This document shows positions 11,251 through 22,245 of a stretch of 64,000 bases of DNA, one piece after another; position 1 is the first letter of the stretch, and each line of letters opens with the position of its first letter. Position numbers and translations under genes: made by a program. Location: assembly GCF_000002235.5 (NCBI RefSeq), contig NW_022145604.1:31279857-31343856 (forward strand), read 5' to 3'. This stretch comes from Strongylocentrotus purpuratus (lineage: Eukaryota; Echinodermata; Echinoidea; Camarodonta; Strongylocentrotidae). The notes beneath the pieces were generated by a model. It was given only the letters and a program-made list of their open reading frames with translations. It ran no database searches and was not told where the DNA came from.

Positions 11251-12888
11251 GTGTTTCAACTTTCGTTTTTTTACCACTACAATGTAACGCTGTACCGTGT
11301 TATTAGTACTTTAAACAAATTCCACGTTTTGTAAAATTATTTTCTTCTTGCTCACCTTCCTAAACATTTTATATTGTAAAATGGTATGGACAAGGAAACA
11401 AAAATGTGGGCTAGAAGTACAACACATCAAAATAAATCTGAACTGACGTGTGATTGTGGCGAGCCGAAGTCCTTTTTTAACTAAATTCCGAGAAAATTAT
11501 GCCAAATGCTATTCTTAATTATAAATCAAGCAGACATGTTCTATTATTTTTGAAAGATTTCATGTGTATTCTTGAACACTGATGTTTATCTTGTTTAATA
11601 TATTTTGAGAGAAGATGTGATTATTTTTATTATATAATTACCTGAACGCACACTATCTTTAATCAGTGGGAATACTTACTGTTAGGGCCATGGTTATTAT
11701 TGTAAAGCTCTTCCAAACTTCTGAGCCACCAAAAGATGTTGGGAAAACTTGGTGAAATGTATAAAGAAATCAAGCATTCATTGAAAAAGAACACTTTGTC
11801 AATACGAACAGATGACAAGCCCACATTCCTGACATGATCCCCATTCAAACGCTCAACAATAGTACTATCCTTTGATGACGTTGCATAAATCAGGTTGCGA
11901 AAGATTTTAACCCATGATCATGAGAAGATTGTGCAGCGTACAGTGGAGCTTCATTTGCGATTACATACACATTTTTCGACATCCTACGATGTTCCTAAAA
12001 TTGTATAGCTATTAGTAAAAGTTTACAACGATAAATTAACCTCCCACAATGAGTAGTGTAAAAAAATAGGAAATAATAAATAATAATAATAAATGGGCTC
12101 ATTTCAAATTGATATTTATTTCCTTCTCGTTATCGGTACAATTATTATTTGAAACATAATGATCATAAAAGCATGTAAATTCTGAAAATGGGAGGAGGCG
12201 AAAACCTATAAGGCAAGGCTCGTGCTGGGAACGCCCATTACAAATAAATACAATAGCCTACCGTTAGGCATAGGAGGATAAGTTTATTTGAATTTACATG
12301 TCACAAAGTACTATATCAAAGCGTATACTAATTCGAGCGTTCAATAGGTTTTTACGATGACACAATCACAATCATAAGATAGCAGTGTACTTACGAACTG
12401 TAACGCGTGTATTGTTCATGAATATTTGCGAGTGCATGGAAACAATCTGCTGTTTTTTTTATTTGGGGGCTTGATTGTTGGTGCATTGTTGGTGCACCCT
12501 CAGACTCTCTGGGAGACTGTAGGAGATAATGATGATGATAATAATAATAATAATAAGATATTTTTCTTGATAGACCTGCGGGTTTGATGTGTGCAGACCT
12601 GTACACACATAATTGGTTTTTTTTCCACCGAGTCTTGTGCAAGCGAATTATGGCCTTCTACACATGGAATATGACTACCTTCTCTCCTGTAAACGACCTT
12701 GCCCTAACCCTCTAGTTGTGCAGATCCTAGATACGCTACCTGACTGAATCAATTGAAATTGTGACGGACATAATAATTTGAATTATGGTTCCTAACGATC
12801 ATTTCACCAATAGACAGAGAGCTGGCATCATGCGATCGGTTTATTTATATCATGTGGGATTGGCTTCACTTAATTCAGGAATTAGGTT
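11251..12888. other. Noncoding interval, nothing recognised
   Basis: Only short uninformative frames are present. A (ATA)n-type run at about 12530-12555 after 'ctctgggagactgtagga' looks like the tail of an old retroposon, but I cannot identify its source. Confidence 0.4.
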
Positions 12889-13120
12889 TTTCGTTATTTC
12901 ACAGTGACTCTTCTATCGACAACGATACGAATTGTTTCTTCAGCCCCTTTCTATCGATGTTTTTCAGATTTGTTCGAACCTTTTGGGATGGCCCCTAGCT
13001 TTAATTAATAAACTTTCAAAGAGATTTGGTGAGATTGTCTTAATAAATATTGCCCACTGATTAACATCATAGTGTACTTATTATGCAAGGAACGTCTACC
13101 GTTTCATCATGACTTTATTT
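12889..13120. other. Conserved block shared by units A and B
   Basis: It aligns with 28700-28975, sharing 'ttcgttatttcaca', 'tttcaaagagatttgg' and 'gaaggaacgtctac'-type words. Both copies lie upstream of the next TRIM gene at the same place in the unit once later insertions are removed. It could be an untranslated upstream exon or promoter, or just duplicated sequence. Confidence 0.45.
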
Positions 13121-14215
13121 TTATCAAAAATATTTCAAAGATGTTTTACTGATATTTATCAATTCACAAAACATATTCCATGGAAGGATGCAATATATTA
13201 TCTAAAAAAATATACCAATAGCTTGAACCAATCGTCTATGAAGTACATGTATAATAAAGAGATCTTCAGGTCAAATATGATTACAGTGAAAAGTAAAACT
13301 AATGAAAAACAAAAGGTGGTAGTACACAATTCCATTTTATATGGCAAAATGATAACTTGCCTTTTCGATTTGCAATATATTGTTCTTCTTTATACAAAGT
13401 ATAAAGCACCCTTTTAATACAATCAACGCTTGGCTTGTGTTTCTTGTTCATGCTGAGGTAAATACATCGTTTTCCTATTTAAAAAACATGTTGTATTATT
13501 ACTCGTTTACTCTTTTTTCATCCCGAAAAGATATGTCAAACACCGACAACACAAATCTGGTTTCATTCTAAAGCGTCTGAATATAGTTACAGTGCCATAT
13601 TACATGTTTTAAGGCTTCTGATTATTTACAGCCAAATGTAAATTTTGTAGAAGTCTTTTTTATGCATTTTCGAAAAGCTTGTAATAAAAAACATAATATT
13701 ATTCAGAATTTTAAAATTAAAGACTCGTGTTCTCTTATCATAATTTGTCGTACTGTACATAATTTAGAAACCCTCAAATCATAATTATTTCTTAAACGAA
13801 AAGAGGTCAGAGATTGAATTCTATTCATTTCAACAAAGATTTATCTAAAATTATTTACTTGTTATCACCTTAAGATGTCTTTGGCATTACTATATATTTT
13901 ATTGTAATTGCCTCTATTTCATCTTTTTGAACCTGACTAAGTATGTGATCAGTTTTCTTCTTTAAGCATGAAGCTAGTCCTTGTAGTAATAAATAGCCGT
14001 TCCCCATGCATTAATGTTAATGTTATCTAATAATATAAAGGTCAAGTTACAATTCCCTTTTCGAACAAACTCTATACATACAAATCATCTTATTATCAAT
14101 CTGAATCCCAAAATGTATCCGTATAATCTGATTAGCATAAGGTTCATCCTCTTCAGATGAATGTAGCCGTGACCGATTTTCCAAAATAGAAGCATAGAAT
14201 AGAGGTAGTTGTAAG

Positions 14216-14713
14216 CTTAAAGGTAATGCAAAAATTTGCTATAGGGTCAAGAATTTGGTTCAAATGAACATATTGGAAGCATATGCGATCTTACAATATT
14301 CAGTGATCGTTGTCGCGGTTGAAATCGAGTAAAAAGTTATAAATTGTAAATAGTACACTCGTTATGTCAAGGTCAAGATATTGATTAAGCTATAAAACAA
14401 TGTTTCCTGACTAAAATCGACCAATTAGCTATTCCCGCTTAGAAATTATATATCGCAACTACATATTCTGAGATTTTCATGGTCGCAGCTGCCATTGTAC
14501 GGCCGTAAGCGCTATTTGAAAGTTATCAAAATTTACCGGAAGCAACGGTAAATTTGTATATTGAATTTTTCTCGAAAGCAGAAGTGTTTTGGGGGCTACA
14601 TTTTCTAGTGCTTATAACACATCCATAGGGGCATCCAAATATATAACAATTGTAAAGAATCACTATCCACATGATTGTCAAAGTTTCCCAAAACTTTGTA
14701 TTACCTTTATAGG
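14216..14713 (+). mobile_element. MITE copy 1
   Basis: A 0.5-kb element bounded by short inverted repeats 'taaaggtaatgcaaa' and 'tttgtattaccttta'. A second copy lies in opposite orientation at about 17010-17513. It has no coding capacity, so it is a non-autonomous DNA transposon-like repeat of unassigned superfamily. Confidence 0.65.
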
Positions 14714-15189
14714 TCCAATTTGCAGGCCAACAAAATTAAAGGGTTAAATTCCAACGGCATTTGGAAGATAATCGTAATTTAGAACTTCCCTCAAAAAAGG
14801 GGGGCTTGGAAAAATCTATAAGTGGGGAAAAAATGAATATTAGTTGTCGAATGAACTAAGGTGCTACCAAAACAATAAGAATAGGCTGATTTCCAGACCA
14901 TTGTACCGAATGGTCGTACATTTTGTGCTGCGCAAAGGTTCAATCAGTTTAATTTTGACAATTACAAGAAGTGAGTTATTGATGTAGACAAATGCTCATG
15001 TACTCTTTCCAGCTCATTTTATGTATGTTTTTACCAAAGGAAAAAAAGCCAGCCAGTCACTCAATAGTGTCTGACAGTGAAGTCTAGCAAGTAAACGGGT
15101 TTCCTTGCATAATGAGAATATAAGGACACTGCTAACGTTAACAATTCACAGATAGGACATGCATGACATATTCATAATTCCTGCAAAGT

Positions 15190-16283
15190 TCTACGGAATT
15201 TGATGTTGGCTGCAAAAGGGACATAGTATCTTTAACAGATCAGTACTAAAGTTGCATCTAAGAAGAAAAGCAACGCCTTTTTCTGTGTACAAAAGCTAAA
15301 ATTATTAAACTAGGCTTGATTGCTTCCACTCTTCATTCATAATATCCAATTTAATTGTTGTGCAGGGATTACGAATTTGATATCTACAATTTTGAGACCT
15401 CCTTTCTAAACTTGTTGTATAATGATATTCCGTCTAACTTTGTCCTTCTCTTTCCTTAGAAAAAAAATAGAACAAAGTTTCTATATCTATTACATCCCGG
15501 CTCGGTTTAAAAATTAATAAAAATAGGTGATTAAACTTAGATATACCGAAATATTTAATGAGCTGCATGGAAATATATAATTTACATTACTTCGTTTCCA
15601 AAATGTAGTTTATCTTTCGAAGCTTCAATTTCTCTTTTGTCTTTGTTTAATGTCAAACTAGAACTTTAATCAAACATCGAATAACACTTTAACTGCCTAA
15701 TAATCTAAAAAAAATTGCACAGCAATCATGTTTCCTATAATGATAGTTGTGATTCACTTGAGCCAAAAGTAATACCTCTAATTTTTTTCGTATTTCTTAA
15801 ACGAGAAGCTAACATTTCAATTGCCATTATAACAAGTTACGGAGAAAATGAGTCCCTTGTCTTATTCCTTTGGGGATAGGAAAAAGCAAGTCCCTGGTTG
15901 AAGTGCCATTCTTGAGTACACTTCCTTCAATGATATGATAGACTGTTTTAACCCAATTAATAATTGTTGGACCACAGCCTACAGACCATATTGCTTTATA
16001 AATTAATTCATAGTCTATTGAAATGAAGGCTTTTCTAAAAATAAGTTGATACCATAAACTAATTTTTGTTTTCAGTATTTAAGTAATAAAACATATCCTG
16101 TGCATTTCCAATAGCTTCTGCAATATTTATACCCTTGATAAAATCATATTGATCTGATTGATTGAATGTACCACTTTTCGAGCGCGCTGCAAGTACGTTT
16201 AAGCAGATTTTCACATCGACATTTACCAATGAGATAGGTCGGTAATTCTCTTTTTTGTGTGTTAAATCCTTGTTGGGTTTCAA
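15190..16283 (-). mobile_element. Degenerate L1/Tx1-like LINE fragment
   Basis: Read on the minus strand, the pieces follow the order of an L1/Tx1-type reverse transcriptase: 'ENYRPISLVNVDVKI' (16250-16200), 'KAFISIDYELIYKAIW' (about 16035-15985), 'GCGPTIINWVKTVY', then 'LTLNKDKREIEASKD' (about 15650) and finally 'GGLKIVDIKF' (about 15395). Several stops and frame changes separate them. No endonuclease and no tail were found. This clade differs from the CR1/L2-like elements elsewhere in the window. Confidence 0.72.
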
Positions 16284-17009
16284 ACTTAATTCAATAACAC
16301 TTTTTGTTTGACAAGCAGTTCGGATTTAAACAAAAGAATAACTAAGACCGATTATAAGAGAGCAGATACAAAGTCCCACAATCTGACATCGTTTTTTTGG
16401 TGATTTTCCCGTTGGCATTTTATGAACCGCTGCCTGGCGCTGCTACTGTTAATTGGCCCTCACAAATCTCTCTAGGTTCTTCCATCAAGTGATTAACTTT
16501 GTTATCTAAAACGTTCCTAGCGTTTGTGTATTGCAGTTCTACGTGCTTTTTGTAGTACAATGACTGATAAAAACATTAGTATAGATGGAAGTTTATTTTA
16601 CTAACATGTCTACCTTTTGTTCCAGATCGAAACAATTTTTATAGGGAGAAACCTCATTTGTTAATCCACTTAAACTTCCTTTGTTTGGTCATACTGCTGA
16701 GCAAATGTGAACATGCTATTCCTCTTCCACATGTACTCCATAGTTATTATCAATTATACTTCATTTTATTTGCATCATTTAGGAATTATATTACAAATAA
16801 ATGTCTTCGAGCAGATCCAATCTAATCCACATAGTATTTTGGTGTAACGCCTTTTCCTTGCAGTTACAAAGCGCTTCAAATTTATAAATGCCGCGAACAC
16901 AATAATAAAACACTTCAAAATAACAATCCAATTCATACATTTCCGAAACGGTCAATATTAAATAAGGCCTAAAGGTAAAAAATCGGGTGATGTGACAAAT
17001 TAATGTTAA

Positions 17010-17513
17010 AAATTCCTAATACAAAGTTTTGGGAAATTTTGAAAATTGGCTGGATAGTGATTCTTTACAATTTTGATATATTTGGATGCCCATGTGGAAG
17101 TATTATTAGCACTATAAAATTTAGCCCTTAAAACACTTCTGCTTTCGAGAAAAATTGAATATAAAAATTTACCGGTGCTCCCGGTAAAATAGGGCTTACG
17201 GCCGTACAATGGCAGCTGCGACCATGAATATCTTAGAATATGTAGTTGCGATATGTAATTTCTAAACGGGAATAGCTAATTGGTCGATTTTAGTCAGGAA
17301 ACATTGTTTTATAGCTTAATTAATATCTTGACCTTGAGAGGGAGCTATACAACATAAATAATTTATTATTTACAATTTCATGAATTTAGACTCGATTTCA
17401 ACCGTGACAACGATCCCTAAATCACTGAATATTGTAGGATCGCATATGCTTCCAATATGTTCTTTTGAACCAATTTCATGACCCCATACCAAAACTTTGT
17501 ATTACCTTTAATA
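17010..17513 (-). mobile_element. MITE copy 2, inverted relative to copy 1
   Basis: The reverse complement of 14216-14713, with many point differences and small indels. Its outer end keeps the 'tttgtattaccttta' terminus; the other terminus has decayed to 'cctaatacaaag'. Unit-B-like sequence lies between the two copies, so they look like separate insertions rather than the ends of one large element. Confidence 0.65.
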
Positions 17514-17702
17514 AACAAGACTTTCTCACTCTCTGTGTGTATCTTTTATTGATGTTGATCTATTCAATGCTGATGGGAGGCAAGTTTTCCATGATAACAG
17601 AGTTGTGATGATTTGTCATTAATCTACTATTAGTTATCAATAATTCCTTAAAATGAAACCAGGTATTATTTCGTATCATTATTTATTCATTTTCAATTTT
17701 CA

Positions 17703-17860
17703 GGACCAACTAGCACATTGTGTGAAGGGTACGGATCAGAAGAAATGAGATCATCTTCATTCATCTTCAGACTGCCTCCTGACTTGTTCTTGATCTGCAG
17801 CAGATAGCATGTGGTGGCCGACGACAGGAAGGAGAATAAACCCGACTGTAAATCGCATTA
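17703..17860 (+). promoter_or_regulatory. Conserved TRIM leader block, unit B
   Basis: About 150 bp nearly identical to 34580-34732 and 50221-50372, each upstream of a TRIM gene. In B and C it is preceded by a pyrimidine-rich stretch ending 'tttcaattttcag' or 'tttcaatttccag', which looks like a 3' splice site. The block then runs through 'cttgttcttgatctgcagca' and 'gcaggaaggaga'. The likely role is a 5' UTR exon or promoter-proximal element. Confidence 0.55.
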
Positions 17861-18235
17861 CACTAAGTTAACTTAGTTAAATATAGCCCTAACTATAAGA
17901 AAAAAATTCTTTGTCATAACTTTATGAGCTGTTTTTGTAATGACTACCGATAAGACCGTTGGCTGAAAACCATTACAAGATAATTCCCCGTCCTAAATCT
18001 ATTATTTTAGCCCGGTTTATTTTTGCATTAACATGATTAAAGGTGGTTCAGTATGATGACTGGAGAAGTAAGATCAACTTGATAAAACCATTGCCTACTG
18101 GAACTGGTGAGATCAGTATTAAACCTAAGTAGGATATCATTATTCCCTAATCAACCAGTTGAATTTCTCTATTGATGTAATATTGTCGTTTGCATTATAT
18201 ATCATGTCAGTGCATATTGAGATAGGAGAATCATA

Positions 18236-20065
18236 ATGTCGGAATTTGCACGCAAAGTTTCAGGCGTTTTGCAGTGCCCTGTTTGTTCCGAGTTGATTAG
18301 TGACCCGAAGCAGTTATCATGTACACATACTTTCTGTAATAAATGTCTTAATGATATTCTTAAAAGCTCTTCACAAAATTATCTGACATGTCCCCTATGT
18401 CGAAGCGAAACATCTGTAAAGGGTAGTAATGTCTCGAATCTAAATACTAATATTCCTCTTAAGTCTCTCATTGATGATGTAAGAAATTGTGAGCAGTTGT
18501 GTGAAATGTGTGACTCAAACTCGACAGCTGTACATTTCTGTTGTGAGTGTCGTAAGGACATGTGTAACACATGCCTTGAGATTCATAACAAATGGCCGCC
18601 TCATGTCAAGCATAGAGTTGTGAGAGTAGAAGACGTCAGAGAGGGAAGGGTGGTCATTGAAAAAGAGATTTACTGCCAGGAACACAAAGCAGATGAACAA
18701 AAACACATGTGTACTGATGTGTGTATAACATGTAAGAAGTTCATCTGCATGAGATGTAGATGGCTGAGTCATGAAAATCAAGGCCACACAGTTCAGAATA
18801 CTGAGGAATACAATGCTTCTACCGAGATACAAATTGTATCTTTACAATCCCGAGTTGAGACGAAAGTTACAACCATCAAAAATCACATGACCTGCATTAA
18901 AAATCAGAAGGAGCGTGTCACTGATCACATTGCCGGCAAAAAGGCTGAAATCAACAAGAGTTATCAAGAATCACTAAAGAAATTAGACGAGAGGAAAGCA
19001 GCATTAGAAAAGCAGTTGGACGCTCAGGAAGAGAAATTATGTAAAAGATTGGATGAGATGCAAGATGTGGATGAGAGGTTGATCGCAAGTATTGAGAGTG
19101 CGAGTGTGTTAGCGGGTAATAGCATGAAGGCTCCATTAGAAGGTGATATCATTGTTATTCGTGATACGTTGTCTGGTGCGCTAAAGAATGTACTAGATAG
19201 GGATGATCCAAACGAGAAGCTTGCTACGGATGTAGCTGATCATGCAGAGCAACTGATATTCACACCTAACAATCAATGGGATCAGTTAAACATTGGTCAG
19301 GTGAGGTTCGTGAAATATGAGTTGGAATGTGATGGAGAACTCTCTAAGAAAGGCCAATTGAATGGCATGGCTGCTACACCCGATGGTGGGATGGCAGTGG
19401 GATACATCACAGGAGGAATCGATATCTTCTCTACTGATGGTCAGCTGCAGAAGACAGTCCTCAAGGATGTCGGTATCCGTAGATTAGGATTCCTGTCTGA
19501 TGGTCAGTATGTCGTACTGAATAGCAACAATGACGTCACACTGTACACAAAAGAGTCAGAGAAGCTAGCTATAACGTTTGATACTCTGGGTAAAGATGAA
19601 AGTAATGTGATTGGTAGTCTCACTGTAGACAGTAATAATCTGATATGTGTTGGCTACTTGGTTGCCAAGATCCAGGTGTTCTCACCAGCTGGTGGGAAGG
19701 CGATTAAGGAGATACCATGCAATGGGTGTGTGGAGATTACTAGTTATAACGACTTATTGATCACTGAAAGTAGTTTTAAAGTAAGAATAATTGACACAGA
19801 TGGCAATGTAAAACACAAGGTAGAGAAATTGAATGTTTACCCATCCGCTGCTGTGACTCACACTAATTCAGTCCTGATCGCTTGGGTCAATCATGGCGAT
19901 GGGTTGGTTAGTATCGATGAGTACACCAGCGAGCTGAAACACGTCCAGACTATCATCTCTGATCACAAGATTGAGAAGCCTCAGAGAAACTGGTACTATC
20001 TCCGCGTGTTCCGATCAGGGGAGATTGCTTTCTGCACTCCTGATAGATTCTATATATTTAACTAA
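18236..20065 (+). CDS. TRIM-B: RING/two B-box/coiled-coil/NHL-like E3 ubiquitin ligase
   Basis: The 609-residue protein keeps all RING ligands (C14, C17, C29, H31, C34, C37, C52, C55), a first B-box at about 89-126, a second at about 147-184, a coiled coil at about 190-300 and the propeller. It is the most diverged of the three intact copies in the RING surface (VLQCPVCSELI) and in the propeller loops. Loss of one base near the end turns the usual 'IFKLTITPCSP' terminus into an early stop after 'YIFN', so it is about eight residues shorter. The frame is otherwise open in one exon. The conserved leader block lies about 0.4 kb upstream. It is probably functional; the role is inferred from the family as for TRIM-A. 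Confidence 0.92.
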   Translation: MSEFARKVSGVLQCPVCSELISDPKQLSCTHTFCNKCLNDILKSSSQNYLTCPLCRSETSVKGSNVSNLNTNIPLKSLIDDVRNCEQLCEMCDSNSTAVHFCCECRKDMCNTCLEIHNKWPPHVKHRVVRVEDVREGRVVIEKEIYCQEHKADEQKHMCTDVCITCKKFICMRCRWLSHENQGHTVQNTEEYNASTEIQIVSLQSRVETKVTTIKNHMTCIKNQKERVTDHIAGKKAEINKSYQESLKKLDERKAALEKQLDAQEEKLCKRLDEMQDVDERLIASIESASVLAGNSMKAPLEGDIIVIRDTLSGALKNVLDRDDPNEKLATDVADHAEQLIFTPNNQWDQLNIGQVRFVKYELECDGELSKKGQLNGMAATPDGGMAVGYITGGIDIFSTDGQLQKTVLKDVGIRRLGFLSDGQYVVLNSNNDVTLYTKESEKLAITFDTLGKDESNVIGSLTVDSNNLICVGYLVAKIQVFSPAGGKAIKEIPCNGCVEITSYNDLLITESSFKVRIIDTDGNVKHKVEKLNVYPSAAVTHTNSVLIAWVNHGDGLVSIDEYTSELKHVQTIISDHKIEKPQRNWYYLRVFRSGEIAFCTPDRFYIFN

Positions 20066-20224
20066 CCACTACACGAGTCCATGAACGATAACATTCCGGT
20101 ATCCGACGACTCTACAATAATTAAATGATTGAAAATCGAATAATTTTCTTCCAATGTTATGAATTATGGCTCTCAATTATTCAAAACGATTTTTAGTAAA
20201 GTTCTATTGAACTAAAATTATACA
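20066..20224 (+). other. Short shared 3' flank of TRIM-B
   Basis: About 150 bases resemble the 3' flank of the other copies ('ccatgaacgataacattccgg'-type start). The match stops where LINE sequence begins. No polyadenylation signal is evident. Confidence 0.45.
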
Positions 20225-21774
20225 AACTAAAAACATTTCCTCGCTCCACTACGGTTCGTGATCCTTGGTTCAATGAGGAGATACTTGTTGCACGCCTTGT
20301 AAGAACGGAAATGGATCAAACGCTCTTCTGAGACAGATCACTCAGCTTTTAAGCTAGCTAACAGGCATGTTAATGAGATCATTGTTAAGACCAAGCAAAA
20401 TTACATAAAGGAATTACTTTGTAAAGCTAGTGCCAAAACTGTTTTTCAAACGGTTAATTATCTGCCCCACGAGAATGTAAAACTTCTCCATATGTATGAC
20501 AATCCTACTGATTTAGCAAACCGTTTTGCTTTGTTCTTTGTCAATAAAAAAAGTGATATTCACAACAATATCACAGGCACACCTCCACGAAGTAGTGAAG
20601 GCTGTAAGGTGTGCAATACCGTTCGTGAGAATGATTGGAACTTGAGTTTGAAACTGTCAGCGAAGATAATATCAAACGCATTATAATCTAATGCTTCTTC
20701 TATGTTAGATGCTCAACCTACTTGGCTTTTGAAGAAACTTATCAATTGTAATGTTCCTGTCTTGACTTGTGTTGTAAACAGTTCCTTAGAATCTGGTATC
20801 TTCCCAGAAGCTGCTCATCAGGCTGTAGTTGTACCTATTATCAAGAAACTCAACTAAGACAAGGATACTTTACGTGACTACAGGCCTGTTAGTAATATTT
20901 CACATATTGCCAAACTTATAGAAAAGGTAGTAGCTATTCAACTCATAGACCACTTAATCGATAACAACCTATATGATACAATGCAATCAGCTTACAGGTC
21001 CAATTTCAGCAATTAAACAGCTCTTTTGAAGCTGCAGAATGATGTTCTATCATTTCTTGATCAACGCAGGTCAGATTTATTAGTCTTATTAGACCTCAGT
21101 GCAGCTTTTGATACGGACGATCATGTGATATTACTGAATAGTTTAGAGTCCTGTTTTTCATGTATCAGATGTAGCTCTTAGGTGGACGAAGTCATACCTA
21201 ACTGGTTGGTCATCCAGGGTGAATATAGATGGGGAATTATCTGACCCATGGGTAGCTGACTTTGGAGTTGCTCAAGGGTCAGTTCTCGGACCGATCTATT
21301 TAAGTCTTTACATCACCCCCATATCTGACATTATTAATAAACATGGTTTACAGTATATTGCTATGCTGATGATATTCAGTTGTTTACTTCTTTTGATCCA
21401 CGCTCTCTGGAAAACATTAACGAAACACTTCACCAAATCTCACTGTGTATTGTAGAGATAAGCACTTGGATGTCGTCGAACTATCTCCAATTGAATAATA
21501 ACAAAACTGGATTCATGGCCTTTTGTTCTTATGCTCGCCATCTGCAATACATATCAGACGTACGGCTTAAATTAAATGGTCAATTCATTCCTCTCTCCCC
21601 TAAATTTACAGATCTTGGTGTATGCATTGATATTAAGTTCAAATTGACCTGTCATGTAAACCATGAAGTCCGTAATTGTAATTATCATCTTCGCAATTTA
21701 TGGAAGATTCGTAGATTCGTTGATTTAAAGACATGTCACCATGCTGTCCGAGCTCTCACGTTGGCGACCGTGGA
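20225..21774 (+). mobile_element. Degenerate CR1/L2-like LINE fragment
   Basis: Scattered frames follow reverse-transcriptase order: 'RDPWFNEEI' (about 20245), 'LRDYRPVSNISHIAKLIEKV' (about 20870-20930), '[13 protein letters not shown]' (about 21080-21115), 'GVAQGSVLGPIY' (about 21265-21300), and a thumb/C-terminal region to about 21770. The catalytic box and several joints are disrupted by stops and frame changes. It lacks both the endonuclease and the C-terminal end. It is cut off by an unrelated LINE piece on the opposite strand. Confidence 0.8.
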
Positions 21775-22245
21775 GTGCCACAATTCTCTTTCCCATATTC
21801 TATGAAGTAATTCATTCTCCCCGAGATCAATTTCACAAACTTCACAACTTTCCAGTCGCTTTCTTAGGTCTGATGTCAGGGTCCAAGCTTCACAGCCATA
21901 CATTAAAACTGGATACACGTAGCAATTAAGTACGCAGAGTCTCGTTTTCATCTTCAGCTTTTTATTCTTTAAGATGTTTTCTAATTTGGAGAAAGTTGAT
22001 TTTGCAAGTGCAATCCTTCTCTTGATTTCTTGCTCGCCTCTTGCATCATCCGTAATTATAGTTTCGAGGTAATTAACAGAGGTGGCTTGCTTTATTTGAT
22101 TTTTGTCGATCTCAAGAGCATGGTATTCCTCCCTTCTTTGAAATTACCATGCATTCCGTTTTCTAGTAATTTAATGATAATCTCTCTTGTCACTTTCTCT
22201 AACGACAACATGCATTCAGAGAGAATGTACGTTTAAATTTACATA
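21775..22245 (-). mobile_element. RTE-like LINE fragment (C-terminal part)
   Basis: On the minus strand the sequence reads through a 'KTECMVIS' motif (about 22160), a 'NYLETIITDDARGEQEIKRR' block (about 22070-22010) and 'NCYVYPVLMYGCEAWTLT' (about 21930-21880). This is the typical thumb and C-terminal part of RTE-type endonuclease/reverse transcriptases. It is frame-broken and lacks both ends. Confidence 0.75.

Larger units (their letters stand above)
13121..16585. other. Unit-A block absent from unit B (composite)
   Basis: In unit B the conserved block at 28975 is followed almost at once by 'ctaacatgtctgcattttattcc' (29035-29060). In unit A the equivalent words come only after 16590. The 3.5 kb between them therefore appears inserted. 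It is bounded by 'tttatttt' on both sides and holds one MITE copy and an L1/Tx1-like relic. The rest (13121-14216, 14714-15190, 16284-16585) shows nothing recognisable. Confidence 0.45.

Noticed and set aside
14216-17513. Single 3.3-kb DNA transposon with 500-bp inverted ends
   Set aside because: Each arm has its own short terminal inverted repeats, and unit-B-like sequence lies between the arms, so two MITE insertions explain it better.
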